Made by a program: the position numbers and the translations under genes
Assembly (NCBI GenBank): GCA_963921425.1
Contig: OY992833.1
Coordinates: 24,848,698-24,912,697 of the forward strand
Origin: Dryas octopetala
Lineage: Eukaryota; Streptophyta; Magnoliopsida; Rosales; Rosaceae
Direction: 5' to 3'
Length of the DNA: 64,000 nt
Notes under the pieces: generated by a model
What the model was told of the DNA's origin: nothing
Database searches by the model: none
What the model saw: the letters and a program-made list of their open reading frames with translations, nothing else
Part shown: positions 47,056 to 62,864 of the stretch, piece after piece
Position numbering within the stretch: position 1 is the first letter of the stretch
How the letters are laid out: each line of letters opens with the position of its first letter

Positions 47056-49185
47056 TACCCATTTTTAGTTAGTTTAGGACTCAGAATTAGTTAATTGGGA
47101 GAGGCAGCCTCTTTTGTCTTTCATTGAATTGAAGTGAATATAGCTTACATAGTTTTGTAGATACATAACTCGATCAATTTCCATGCTCTTTTAAATACAA
47201 TTACTTTCTCATTGCACTTTTAGCCTAATGATTTCATCTTTTTGCTAAAGCAGTGTTAAATTGTTAATATTAATGAATTCTTCTACAGTTGTTATTCCTT
47301 TGATATAGAAAAATTCTTTAGAGCAGTTCACCGCAATTATTATATCATTTCTTGCAGCAATGATCGTCAATTTTTCTGCGAGTCTATAATTCCACCGAGC
47401 GCTCCGTGCACTGTGAATTTACAGCACACGCCCGCTCTAAAAAATGACTATATAAATTTGTGGTCTGCAAGACTGCAACTGCAAGTGAAATTATAAAGCC
47501 CAATAGCGGCATTGGTGTAGTGGAATGTAATGGTGGGTAGGGTAGATTGACCCAGGTGCGCGTGTATGTGTAATTGCGTATGGGTTGGCAGATGAGTTGG
47601 ATAAGTTGGACTGACTGACTCACTGTCTGGCTTGCTAATGCTTGGGTTGGGTTGGGTTGGGTTGGGTTGGGTCATCAGTCATCACCAACTGGCAGCAGTG
47701 TTACCTGCTTTGAGATTGAGACGATCTAGAGACGACAAAATAACAGTCAAAGAAAGGTCACCTTTCAAATCCACACATTTATTTCCAAATGAATTACATT
47801 TGCGTTGGATGAATGATCTAATATTGCATACCAACGTGTGTAACGTGTGTTTATTTGTACCAATGGCAAAAGGCTTACACTCTCAGTCTAAGCTGGCCCC
47901 ACCACCACCAGCATTCAGCTACAGCTGCCCAGCCTTGCTAATTGGCCATTGCTAGTTTGGTACCATCCAAGTCAACATTGAGGTTGTATGGTCAAACTTA
48001 TAGCCTGCTCCTCTCTCTGGACCCCTACATCTTTTTGCTTTTTCTAGTCATCAAATAAAGTGCCACGTACGTAATTTTTTTTTTTTTTTGACTGGTGGTG
48101 AATTTCGTTCTAGAGCCCCGTGGGATACCTCAATCCGGCCGCCATAAATAAACTGCCGATTCCTTCCAACGCTGCCAAACTCTTTGACATTCAAATATTT
48201 TGAAACTGAATAAAACTAGTATCAGAAATGCAATATATATATTATATAATGTGATATCAAAATCATATGATATATCTTTATATATTCTTTTTTCTTTTTT
48301 TTGGTTTGAAGGGTAGTATAGGTTGACTAAATCGACATATTCTTGTATATATCATGAACAGTTCATGACATTAAATTGATAAGCAACCCAAATCTAATAT
48401 CTCCAAGGTGTCATTGGGTTATTTCGTGTGTAATAAGACAGTAATACGTATACGAATACAAGATTGCAATACATATGTGTGTAATGTGTGGATGAAAAGT
48501 ATATTTATATGTGTGTAAAATTTTAAAAGTTATAATACTTTGATCTGTAAAAGCTAAAATTAGAAGACTGGAATGAAAGTTTTCTTAATATTAATCCTTA
48601 CTTTTGGGCTTTGAAGGTTGATTGGGGTTGAGTTGAATCTTGATCAGAGACTTGGGTTAATTTATAATATAGATAATTAGGCTTGAGTTTTCAAAAAAAA
48701 TAGCTTTTAGAGGGAGACCAAAGCTATTTTAAAATTTATAAGAAAATTATTTTAATTTATAATAAAAAAATTCTTTTGATTCATAATAAATTTCTCTCTC
48801 GATTTGGAGAATATTTCCCCTTTTCAGAGTTAAAACATAATATAAAACCGTTAAAAAAGAAAAATAAAAGACTTGATTAAAAATCTTAAATTACTACCGA
48901 TCTTAGTTTTAAAAAAATTCATAAAATTAATTGGAGTCTAAGTTTCCCTTTATAATATTAGGCAGGAACATGCCATTGTCCAAATAATGGGCCGGGTCTA
49001 GCCCATTTTCACAGGCCCGGAAAATCCTGATAAGAACACGACATGCCGTTGTTCAACTAAACTTGAAGCTTAACTGCTTTAACTGCTCAACCTCGATAAT
49101 AGCGTAGATTACAGCGCATTCCCCAACTAACCAAAGACTCCAAAACTCCAACAGGCCATGCAGAATTGGGTTTGACTGAATCGAA
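47056..49185. other. Intergenic, no supported gene
   Basis: Holds the DUF4228 3' UTR and a GGGTT-repeat stretch at 47644-47671. A site II motif pair (TGGGCC, AGCCCA) lies at about 48988-49003, under 200 bases before the PPR start. Otherwise AT-rich sequence without gene-like frames. Confidence 0.5.
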
Positions 49186-51162
49186 ATGGAAGTCCTTCCA
49201 TTCCCACAGATTGAGCGTTGGTTCATATCAGAGAAGCCAATGAACAGCGCCCAATTGAGGCATTCCCGAAAAGTTGAGAGCAGCAGCAAAAGGGTGGGTG
49301 TGGCCGTGACCCACAAAGTGTTCGACGGAATTCCTCTGTCAGACACCTTTGCATGGAACAAGCTTATCCAAACCCATCTCACCAATGGCCACTTCCACTA
49401 CGCCCTCTCCACTTACCAGCAAATGCTCCTCCGCGGCGTTCGTCCCGACAGACACACTCTCCCTCGCGTCTTAACCGCTTCTCGACACTCCGCTGACCTC
49501 TCTCTCGGCAAACAGCTCCACGGCCACGCTCTCAAACTCGGCTGCTCCCATGACCGATACGTAGTTGCTGCTCTCATCGAACTGTACGGCCGTCTCCACA
49601 GCGTTGACACCGCAAAGTGGGTCTTCGACAAGTCCCCTATTAAGGACTCTGTTTCTTGGACTATGGTGGCCAGGTTGTATGTAATGGAAGGTAATCCCAG
49701 TATGGCGCTTCTTATTTTTGATAGGATGCTGGACTCTGGAGCTCAGATAGATGCTGTGGCACTGGCAACGGCTGCTGGGGCCTGTGGCATGTTGAAATCG
49801 ATGAATGATGGGAAAAAGGTCCACCGGCTTGCCAAGGAACGTGGGTTGGAGTTTGATGTGTTGGTGAGCAATACCCTCTTGAAAATGCACATTGATTGTG
49901 GCTGCGTGGATGATGCTCGCACAATTTTCGACCAAATGCCCTCGAAAGATGTCATTTCCTGGACGGAAATGATTCATGCATATGTGAAGAAGGGAGGCTT
50001 CAATGAGGGTCTTAAATTGTTCAGGCAGATGATTGCGGATGGGTTGAAACCCGATCCACTCTCAGTCTCTAGCGTTCTCCCAGCCTGTGCAAGAATGTCT
50101 GCTAATAAACAAGGCAAAGAGATTCATGGGTACTTGCTTCGAAATGGTATCCATATGAATCTCACAGTCCTGAATGCTCTTATGGATATGTATGTCAAGT
50201 CGGGATTTATCGAATCTGCTTCGAAAATTTTTGCTGGGTTGAAGCACAAAGATGTGGTTTCATGGACTGTGATGATAATGGGGTACAGCTTACATGGTCA
50301 AGGGCAGCTCGGAGTTGATTTGTTCTGCCAAATGGAGAAGGACTCAACCATACAGAAAGATGAAAGTACATATGCTGCTGTCCTTCATGCTTGTAGCTCT
50401 GCACGGATGGTAGAGGAAGGGAAGTTTTACTTCAACCGCATCAAGACACCTACAGTAGCACACTGTGCGTTGTTGGTAGCTCTGCTATCTTATTCTGGAC
50501 ACTTTGATGAGGCAAGGAACTTCATTGCAGAGAAAAAGATTGAAGGGCAAGCCGAGGTACTGAGAGCAAAGCTAGATGGCTATAGAATTCACCAGCAATT
50601 GAAATTAGGCAAGCAAGTCATTGAGCAGCTCTGTGATTTGGAACCTCTTAATGCTGACAATTATGTGTTACTCTCCAACTGGTATGCTGGCAATGCAAAA
50701 TGGGACATGGTTGATAAACTAAGAGGAACGATTATGGACATGGGTTTGAAACCTAAGAAAGCTTATAGCTGGATAGAATTGAGAAACAAAATTCATGTGT
50801 TTGGGACAGGGGATGTATCTCACCCAAGATCACAGAGAATATACTGGGAGTTGCAGTGTTTGATGAAGAAAACGGAAGATGAAAAGAATAGACCTGATTC
50901 AGATTACAGTTTCCATGATGTAAATGAAGAGCGGGAGTGCATTCAAATTGGGCACAGTGAAATGTTGGCCATTTCTTTTGGTCTCATCAGTACACAATCC
51001 GGGACAACAATACGTGTAACGAAGAACCTCCGGGTGTGTCTCAACTGCCATGATTCTGCAAAACTTATATCCCATATGGTAGGACGAGAAATCATACTTA
51101 AGGACCCAAATTGTTTCCACCATTTTAAGGATGGATATTGTTCATGTGGTGATTTTTGGTGA
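49186..51162 (+). CDS. Pentatricopeptide repeat protein, PLS class with DYW domain
   Basis: Intronless, 658 aa. Residues about 45-480 are built of PPR motifs of P, L and S type (recurrent DVVSWTVMI, ALMDMYVKSGF, GKEIHGYLLRNG blocks), followed by E/E+ motifs (SWIELRNKIHVFGTGD) and a DYW cytidine-deaminase-like domain. The deaminase shows the HSE motif (HSEMLAISFG), the CLNCH zinc ligands and the terminus CSCGDFW; the last triplet is DFW where most have DYW. Family members edit C to U at specific sites in mitochondrial or plastid RNA; the target cannot be read here without the PPR code. The N terminus has no clear transit peptide by eye, and its first 35 residues look atypical, so an organelle is not assigned. 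The start is the first in-frame ATG. Confidence 0.92.
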   Translation: MEVLPFPQIERWFISEKPMNSAQLRHSRKVESSSKRVGVAVTHKVFDGIPLSDTFAWNKLIQTHLTNGHFHYALSTYQQMLLRGVRPDRHTLPRVLTASRHSADLSLGKQLHGHALKLGCSHDRYVVAALIELYGRLHSVDTAKWVFDKSPIKDSVSWTMVARLYVMEGNPSMALLIFDRMLDSGAQIDAVALATAAGACGMLKSMNDGKKVHRLAKERGLEFDVLVSNTLLKMHIDCGCVDDARTIFDQMPSKDVISWTEMIHAYVKKGGFNEGLKLFRQMIADGLKPDPLSVSSVLPACARMSANKQGKEIHGYLLRNGIHMNLTVLNALMDMYVKSGFIESASKIFAGLKHKDVVSWTVMIMGYSLHGQGQLGVDLFCQMEKDSTIQKDESTYAAVLHACSSARMVEEGKFYFNRIKTPTVAHCALLVALLSYSGHFDEARNFIAEKKIEGQAEVLRAKLDGYRIHQQLKLGKQVIEQLCDLEPLNADNYVLLSNWYAGNAKWDMVDKLRGTIMDMGLKPKKAYSWIELRNKIHVFGTGDVSHPRSQRIYWELQCLMKKTEDEKNRPDSDYSFHDVNEERECIQIGHSEMLAISFGLISTQSGTTIRVTKNLRVCLNCHDSAKLISHMVGREIILKDPNCFHHFKDGYCSCGDFW

Positions 51163-52244
51163 CTTAGTAACCCATATCTTGTTGCTATTATCATTTGGAA
51201 GAAAACATCTTGATAAACATGGGTGTTGCCAGGTTTTCATGTACTCACTCAAGAACCGAGTTAAGCAGCTTTTTCACCCTAAGTAGAGCTTAATTGAAGA
51301 AGAAGGAACAAGCTTTTAGGTGCGCCAAAAGGGTTTTAAAAGCCCAGTGGACTAGTTGAATCTTACTAATCGAAAGTTAAGTCTTCCTGCACCTTCCCTC
51401 GTGATCTCTCTTATCCGCAGAACTGAAATGGTGTTTCCTCATACTCACATGCTGAGGATTTGGTAAGAAGCCAACCATGGCTTCCTCTAACACAGTACCA
51501 GTGGTGGTGATACTTCCATGGTGATCGGACCCAGCTCAAAGTTCTTTGCCCAAGAACAAGATTTTATATCTTATAAAAAAAAAAAAGTGTTTTCCACTTC
51601 AATGGCGGCAAATTGTGGCAGGGAGTTCACATCTTACATCTAATGTTCATGCTCTTGTACCATACAGTGTCAATGTGTCATGTTTTGGCTCTCAGATTTT
51701 TTAATCATATTGATTTTCTTGACAACGTACATTACACACTTACGAGTTACATAAGCCTGCAAGCTTGACACTGTTATGGCATTGAAGGATTTATCTTTTC
51801 CGGTATATACAAAAACATTGGCCTAAAAAAATATAACAAGGAAAAATATCCTGTGTTTTTAAGTGTTTTATACAAACCAGCCTCCTCAGTCTATGGTGAT
51901 TATGTGACCGGTGGCAAAATATGCATTTATAAATTATAATGAACCTATAGCACAAATGAGACAGATTTGAACAGCATTCCAGGACTTGATATAAACGCCA
52001 GGGGAAAATATGGGGTCCAATTATAAATAAAGTAACATCTACGGTCTACCTCGAACATAACACATTATACAAACAGAAAGAACCATCAACACAAGATAGT
52101 ATAGCCCATCCCTACATATGAACCAGAAAAAAAAAAAAAAAAACATATGGAAGTGTTCTGGTAAGAAGTAGAAAGAAAATCCTGGAATCTTACTAGTAAG
52201 AAATCCAGCCTTTATAACAACCACAGACTACTTATATGCCAAGC
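51163..52244. other. Convergent intergenic region
   Basis: Holds the 3' UTRs of the PPR gene (plus strand) and calnexin (minus strand). Poly-A runs at about 51571-51586 and 52125-52142. No gene seen. Confidence 0.6.
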
Positions 52245-54689
52245 TCAAGTTTCCCTTCTGATAGGTCTCCTGCGGGGAGGAGCCGCACCATCTTCCTTCT
52301 CATTCTCATCTTCCTTCTCCCCACTGCTTCCTTGATTGTTGGAAGTCTCTGCAGCTGCTCCCCTGTTTGTTTCAGAAACAGTGACCTACAAAGCACGAGG
52401 CAAAAGAGTTTACAAGTGCAATCATGTAATTACCATGATATCATAACCACTACAGAAAAATGCAAATATATGCAAGGAGTAATAACATACCGCAGGTTTT
52501 TTGCCACCAAAAAGGATTCTAAAGAAAACTGTCAAAAGAATAACCACGATGGATACAATGATACCAATTGTAATATTGGGCTGTTTTTCTCCCTTCCCGA
52601 TCACATCCTGCATGAGCATTGCATAATACCAATGATTAATACCTTCTACTAGCTCAATTAAGCAGAGCAATTGACAAAACCAGTTAAATGCTGCAACATC
52701 CCACAAAAAAAAGATGACAGGTCATGCACTTACAATGATCTTGGGTTTGTATGCATCCAAGAAAGGAATGTCTGCTATCTTGTAGAGAAGGTCAAATATT
52801 TTGTTCTGCAAGTAATAGTCCATAAAGTTTGTTAGGCTATGAAGAACCAATAATCAACACAAATGAGGAGCTCAAATATAAAGAAACAAACCTGGAAGCT
52901 TGAGAGCCCATCTGAAAGACCAGAAGCTGCTTCCTCAGCCTGCTGTTTCTCTTTCTCAACTTCAAACTTTGGCTTCCATGTTGTTAGCCTATAAGATTCG
53001 GCAACCTTGTCATCATCAGCTATCAGAATATTGTCAAACAATATGCCATCCTGCATCGTCCAGATCTCGATACCAATGGCAGCGATGGGATCAAAATCAG
53101 GCTTCTCAATCTCAAAGTAATCAGGGTTTGGGATTTCTTGAGGTTTCCAAATACCCTTGTAACTAGGGTTGTCGATCAGCGGAGCATGCCATTTTCCTTT
53201 ATAAGCAGGATTTCTCTTCATGGGCCTCTTCCATTCTCCACAACCAGGTGCCAAAAAACACTTTGGGTTTTCTATCTTTGGTGGTTCCCATTCACCATCC
53301 TCTTCATCGTCCCAATCTTCTGGCTTTGTTGCTTCAGGGTCATCAATCTGGTCAGGCTCATCATCCAACCACCCTTCAGGTTTCACAGCATCCTCATCTT
53401 CGACTTCCATTGGTGCATTTTCATCCCAATCATCAGGCTTCACAGCATGTGGATCTGGAATCTTTGCCTGCTCATCCCAGTCCTCTGGCTTCTTATCATT
53501 TGGGTCAGGAATTGTCTTGGCTGGACTCAATGCAGGCTCAAAATCTTCAGCTGAACGGAAATTTGCCTTCTTCTTCTCCTCCCCGTCTATTAAAATTCTA
53601 AGTTCATTATTAGGTTTCAGTATTGCAGTATAGACATGAGAGAGCTTGTCAGTGGGCACAGACGGAGGGTTTTTGAGATGGTGCTCAACATACTCTCCAC
53701 TCTTGGGGTTCTTGTGCTTAAATATGAAATGAACCTTGTTTGTGGAGCCACATTTGTCAGGTCCAAACATAATAGAGTATGGAGACTCGTTGTCAAACCC
53801 CTCTGGTTTCCATCCAGCCTCCTGGGGTCGGAGGTATTTCAAGTAAGCACCACCACATTCAAGCCCATTCTGGGGCCGGACCTCAAACTGTAGGACAATG
53901 GTTCTATCCTTAAGGCTCACAACCTCATCTAGCTCTTTCACCACAGCATACTTCCTTGCCTTCTCACTGACCAGAAGCCCATAATCATCATGTCCCTCAC
54001 TCTTGGAGAGTTTCCATACACCTAAATTTGAAAAACATATCAGTACACAAAATTCACTACAAAAATAACTACAAGGCATTGAATAGTCCATGCAATATGC
54101 AACAAAGTGTGGCCTACATTCATGTGTAAGTTGCTGAAAATATAGAGGAATTAAATGACTCAAATTACCAATATGAACAAGTTTCTCGTTCACAGCAACC
54201 ATTTACAAAAAAGAAGATGATATATTTGGCAAAAGTGGATAGTAACTTAGAAGGCTTTGTAGTAGCTCAGCACTCATACAAGAAAGCCATACCCATAGCA
54301 AGCTCTCAACTATCTATTGCTCCAACAATGCAAGATTGTTAGATACGAAAAAGAATGACAAACCCAACAACATAAATAAATTTTTTTTTTTGGTTAAAAA
54401 GGCAAACCCAACCTTTGTAATCATCCTTGGCAGAAACAATCCAGCGGCCTTCAAATGACTCCTCAAATGGCTCGTAAAAGATCTGTCAATCATCAATTGC
54501 ATTGCTTCAGAATGTTGAAGGAGAAAGAATACAAGGGAGAGTAAGTTTTTAATAAGAACAACGAAAAGGAAAGGTTACCGTTTCGACATCATTTTCAGAA
54601 GAAGCGTGGATCGGAAAGGCAAAGCAAGCAATAAGCAGGAGCAGTAGCACAAGCTCAGTCATCTTACGCTTCCCTTCCATCAGGACCAT
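52245..54689 (-). CDS. CNX1: Calnexin, ER membrane lectin chaperone
   Basis: Six exons (54689-54579, 54482-54413, 54021-52892, 52805-52734, 52607-52491, 52385-52245) give 546 aa. Calnexin holds monoglucosylated N-glycoproteins in the ER during folding. Visible: signal peptide (hydrophobic LVLLLLLIACFAFPI within about 13-27); lectin domain with ECGGAYLKYL and MFGPDKCG; Pro-rich P-domain with type 1 repeats (IPDPNDKKPEDWDE, IPDPHAVKPDDWDE, AVKPEGWLDDEP, ATKPEDWDDEEDGEW) and type 2 repeats (GEWKRPMKRNPAYKGKW and relatives); IAAIGIEIWTMQDGI after it; one membrane helix about 473-494; cytosolic acidic then Arg-rich tail. Three in-frame ATGs (54689, 54680, 54662) precede the signal peptide; the third gives the shortest n-region. 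The Arabidopsis CNX1 name is by similarity. Confidence 0.95.
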
Positions 54690-55853
54690 CACCAAAACCC
54701 TGAACCTAACCTTCGATATTACATATACACAAGAACAACACTCAAATATTAAAGGTTTTATTAAGTTTTTTTTCTATCGAGAACAATCTCGAAGGCTTTT
54801 CAAGAAAAGAAATCGAATGAACATAAAAGTGGCAGATGGGTGCCCGAGTGGGAATCTACTGCCTACTGGGGTCATTTTAGACATTCTACTCAGGAGATTC
54901 TATCTGCACCTAGTAAATTACTCAACAAACCCAGCTTGGTACTTACCAGTTACCACCTTACCTTTATTAATTTCTTTTTCTTAAATCTTTAAGAATTTTG
55001 TCAGTTGATTAATAATTTATGGACATTTTTTCTTAGAATGTTAAAATTATAATTTTGTCAATTTTTTTTAATTTTTTATTAAGGAAATGAGAAAACGAAC
55101 TTCGAAAAAAAAAAAAATTGAACTCAAGTGCAAAAAGACAATTTTACTCTTTCAATTGACCACCTTAACAACTACTCAATCCTCTATTCTCAAATAAAAA
55201 GTACTTACAAAGTTTAAAATTATAAAATTTAGGTTAAAACAAAAAAATCTTCCTTCCCTACATCTATGGCCATGATTGAACAAGGAAAGAGGTAGGGGGT
55301 GAGTAGAAAATAATATGTTGGGAAAATTTATAGGTGCAAATTGAATTACCCTTTCATCTAGTGGATAGTTCTAGGTAGCCCAAAATATTATTATTCGCTC
55401 CCACCATTTTGCTTGCAAAAATTGAAATCCAAATTTACCCTCTACAAAATGGTAAGTTTATATTTTACATATAAATGTGATATGCGTCCATAGCCAAATT
55501 GCACGACAAGGAGCGACATATATGAAGTTCCACCATAGGCTAGGCTAGGACATAAGGCAAAATTCTGAGAGAAATTATACCAAGCCAAGCATTAAAGACC
55601 AGGCAGAAAAAGAACTTGGTAAACTAGTAAAGTAGTAATATACGGTAACATTCAACTAAGCAAATGGAAATTATGAGATGTGTTCAGAATCTATCTAATT
55701 GCTAATTATGTAGTTCATAATATCATAGTTTGCTTGACGTCCCTTTTAATTGATCATCCAGGACATTGAAAACTCTTGGAGCATAATTGCTCATGCTACG
55801 TTTGCGAGACCACATTGATTTTTCATCCTATTCAAAACCGATACTATCTCACA
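54690..55853. other. Calnexin upstream region and MCM2 3' side
   Basis: Contains the calnexin promoter and the MCM2 3' UTR. I looked for the known unfolded-protein-response motifs (ERSE and UPRE types) by eye and did not see a clear one. AT-rich elsewhere. Confidence 0.5.
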
Positions 55854-60970
<5,117 letters not shown>

Positions 60971-61095
60971 TTCTTAATTCTTTTCTTCTTCCTCGATCAC
61001 ACGAACTCTCTGTCTCAGCGGCTGAATCCCGGAGACCAGAAATTGGATCTTGCGTAGCCTTAGGGCTCCCACTATAGCGGTTCAGGGTTTCTGCA

Positions 61096-61117
61096 TTTTG
61101 GCGGGAACTTTTCCCGC
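61096..61117 (-). promoter_or_regulatory. Paired E2F-type sites in the MCM2 promoter
   Basis: TTTTGGCGGGAA (61096-61107) and TTTTCCCGC (61109-61117) lie next to each other, 126-147 bases upstream of the MCM2 start codon. TTTCCCGC is the canonical plant E2F/DP site (TTTSSCGC). A third, weaker site (GCGGGAT) lies at 61131-61137. E2F control of MCM genes is established; occupancy here is inferred. Confidence 0.8.
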
Positions 61118-61404
61118 TAGTTTAGCTCATGCGGGATGCCACGTCGCCTAGTGAGTCGGCCCATCTTGTTCGGCCCTCATCCTGTGTCTGTGATGATATT
61201 GGGACCCCAATTAAAGCCCATAGATGCTGGGCTCTGTTGGGCCGTGTGGTCTCTCATCGTGGACAAATTTGAGATCCACTAATTAAGCCTACAGTGTACA
61301 GATGATAAATGACCCAACTTTACTTTTTAATTACAATACCGACCCTGCTCCACCTTCAAAGATAAAAGCAAGAATACTGTATATGTTATTTTAGAAAAAT
61401 GATT

Positions 61405-61570
61405 CTGTATAGCGATACATTGGATAGGTGGTGGTGTAACTAATCTAATGTGTTATAATATGAGTAAAAATTATTAATATTATACCTTACTAATATAAAT
61501 ATATCGTCTAATAATATCCGTACATATTAAATTGGTTACACCACATAACGATGTATCAGATACACTCAAT
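61405..61570. repeat. Imperfect inverted repeat (MITE candidate)
   Basis: The left arm (about GCGATACATTGG ... GGTGGTGTAACTAATCTAAT) is partly complementary to the right arm (ATTAAATTGGTTACACCAC ... CGATGTATCAG). Arms are diverged and ends are not defined. Confidence 0.35.
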
Positions 61571-62121
61571 AATTTTTCGATCTCTTGAATAGAGAAACGT
61601 TTTATACATGTGAGAATCCTATAGGTTCAATGTGCTAGACACCAATAGGACCGTTATAAAAGTTTCTCGTCTCAACACAATTTCATTATTTAGACTATGT
61701 TTGGATGTGGAACTTTCAGCTGAAATTTAGAGATACACGAGATTTGAAAATTCAAATTTAGTAATTATATCTATGAGCAGTTGACTGAAAGGTTATTGAA
61801 CCCTTTATTCCATATCAAGAGTACTATACATACCAGTAGTACGTAGTACGTTTCACAGCCATTGATGTAAAATACAATTACGGCAACAAATTTGAAGAGA
61901 AAGGAAAAGTAAATTTTGAAAAACAAGTCCTAAACCCGAAGGTGTTTTGAATGCATATACTTGTAGCTTCTGAAAAGCAAGCCAATATGCATATATGCCT
62001 AAGGCTGCAGGCAAATCCGATACGTTAACCTATTGGTTGTGAAGCCTGCAAGCCTTAATTGGATGAATAAATAGCGTTGGATCGGCCCCGGCCTACAAAA
62101 GTGATCGAGCGGGCGGGTGAG

Positions 62122-62691
62122 TCAGTCGACGCTTCTCTCGAGCATTTCCTGCTGGTTCCTTTTGAAAGACAAAAGCTTCTGCATGCGCATCTGTTTGTGA
62201 AACCTATTAATGAACAAATCCGCAACATGATCGATCTCATCTTCCAGCCTGAAATCCTCTCCTTCTGCCTTGGAATCCCTCACCATGTCAATCACAGACG
62301 TCCCGTTCTGAAGATCATCGAAGTTCTCCTCTTCGTCGAACAACGTGTGCCTTAGATCTGGATACTTGTCGTCGTCGTCATCATCTCCAATGGTGTGCAG
62401 GCGGCTCAAACCGGCCGAGCGCGAGTACTCGTTGACCATGGCGTTGTAGAGAACAATGGCCTTGCTCTGGTCTGCCTCGTCGTCTCGGCTTTGGTGATGA
62501 TGGCCGAGGAGACTGTGAATCTTGTGGGAGACTGTGTCCAGCAGAACCTTCTTGTTCTTGACTAAAGAGAACATTATGAGGCGGGCTTTTGCGGCGCTGG
62601 TTTTGCTCTTGATGGCCATTGACTTGGCTTTGGCTACAGAACTCAACAAGCTCATTATCTGCTTCAAGAAAGCAGCTGCCTTGCTCTTCAT
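62122..62691 (-). CDS. DUF761 (cotton fibre protein-like) protein
   Basis: Single-exon gene of 189 aa. The N-terminal third is basic and Ala/Lys/Ser-rich with a hydrophobic character (SKAAAFLKQIMSLLSSVAKAK), the middle has an Asp run (six Asp near residue 105) and the C terminus carries the DUF761 signature EIDHVADLFINRFHKQMRMQ followed by a basic helix ending ERSVD. DUF761 proteins are plant-specific, of unknown biochemical function; some alter growth or stress responses when overexpressed. The frame starts at the first ATG. A TATATAAA box on the minus strand at 62864-62857 lies about 170 bases upstream. It lies in tandem (same strand) upstream of MCM2, with about 1.15 kb between its stop and the MCM2 start. 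Confidence 0.9.
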   Translation of the reverse strand: MKSKAAAFLKQIMSLLSSVAKAKSMAIKSKTSAAKARLIMFSLVKNKKVLLDTVSHKIHSLLGHHHQSRDDEADQSKAIVLYNAMVNEYSRSAGLSRLHTIGDDDDDDKYPDLRHTLFDEEENFDDLQNGTSVIDMVRDSKAEGEDFRLEDEIDHVADLFINRFHKQMRMQKLLSFKRNQQEMLERSVD

Positions 62692-62856
62692 GATTTTAAT
62701 CTTGCTTGATTACAACAAACCCTTGATTTGAGTAGCGAAAGAAATTAAGAAAGATAGATAGATATCAGATATTTGATGATCGATGAGTTGGAGATTGAAG
62801 GGTAGTTTATAATTAATGGAAGCTTTGCATGAAGGACTACAGGAGGGTTTGGCGAG

Positions 62857-62864
62857 TTTATATA
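62857..62864 (-). promoter_or_regulatory. TATA box of the DUF761 gene
   Basis: TATATAAA read on the minus strand, about 165 bases before the start codon, giving an expected transcription start near 62830. Confidence 0.5.

Larger units (their letters stand above)
60971..62121. other. MCM2 promoter region and spacer
   Basis: MCM2 5' UTR and promoter occupy roughly the first 300 bases, with E2F sites and several TGGGCC/GGCCCA motifs at about 61158-61240. An imperfect inverted repeat (61405-61570) follows. No gene seen. Confidence 0.5.

Noticed and set aside
47644..47671. GGGTT repeats as an interstitial telomere tract
   Set aside because: The plant telomere unit is TTTAGGG; this five-base GGGTT run is a short simple repeat.
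53138..53633. Long open frames on the plus strand within calnexin
   Set aside because: They are shadows of the P-domain repeats of calnexin on the minus strand.
52900..54202. Treating the long calnexin frame that begins at 54202 as the gene start
   Set aside because: The first residues of that frame are intron; the signal peptide and early lectin region are in two upstream exons (54689-54579 and 54482-54413) that join in phase.
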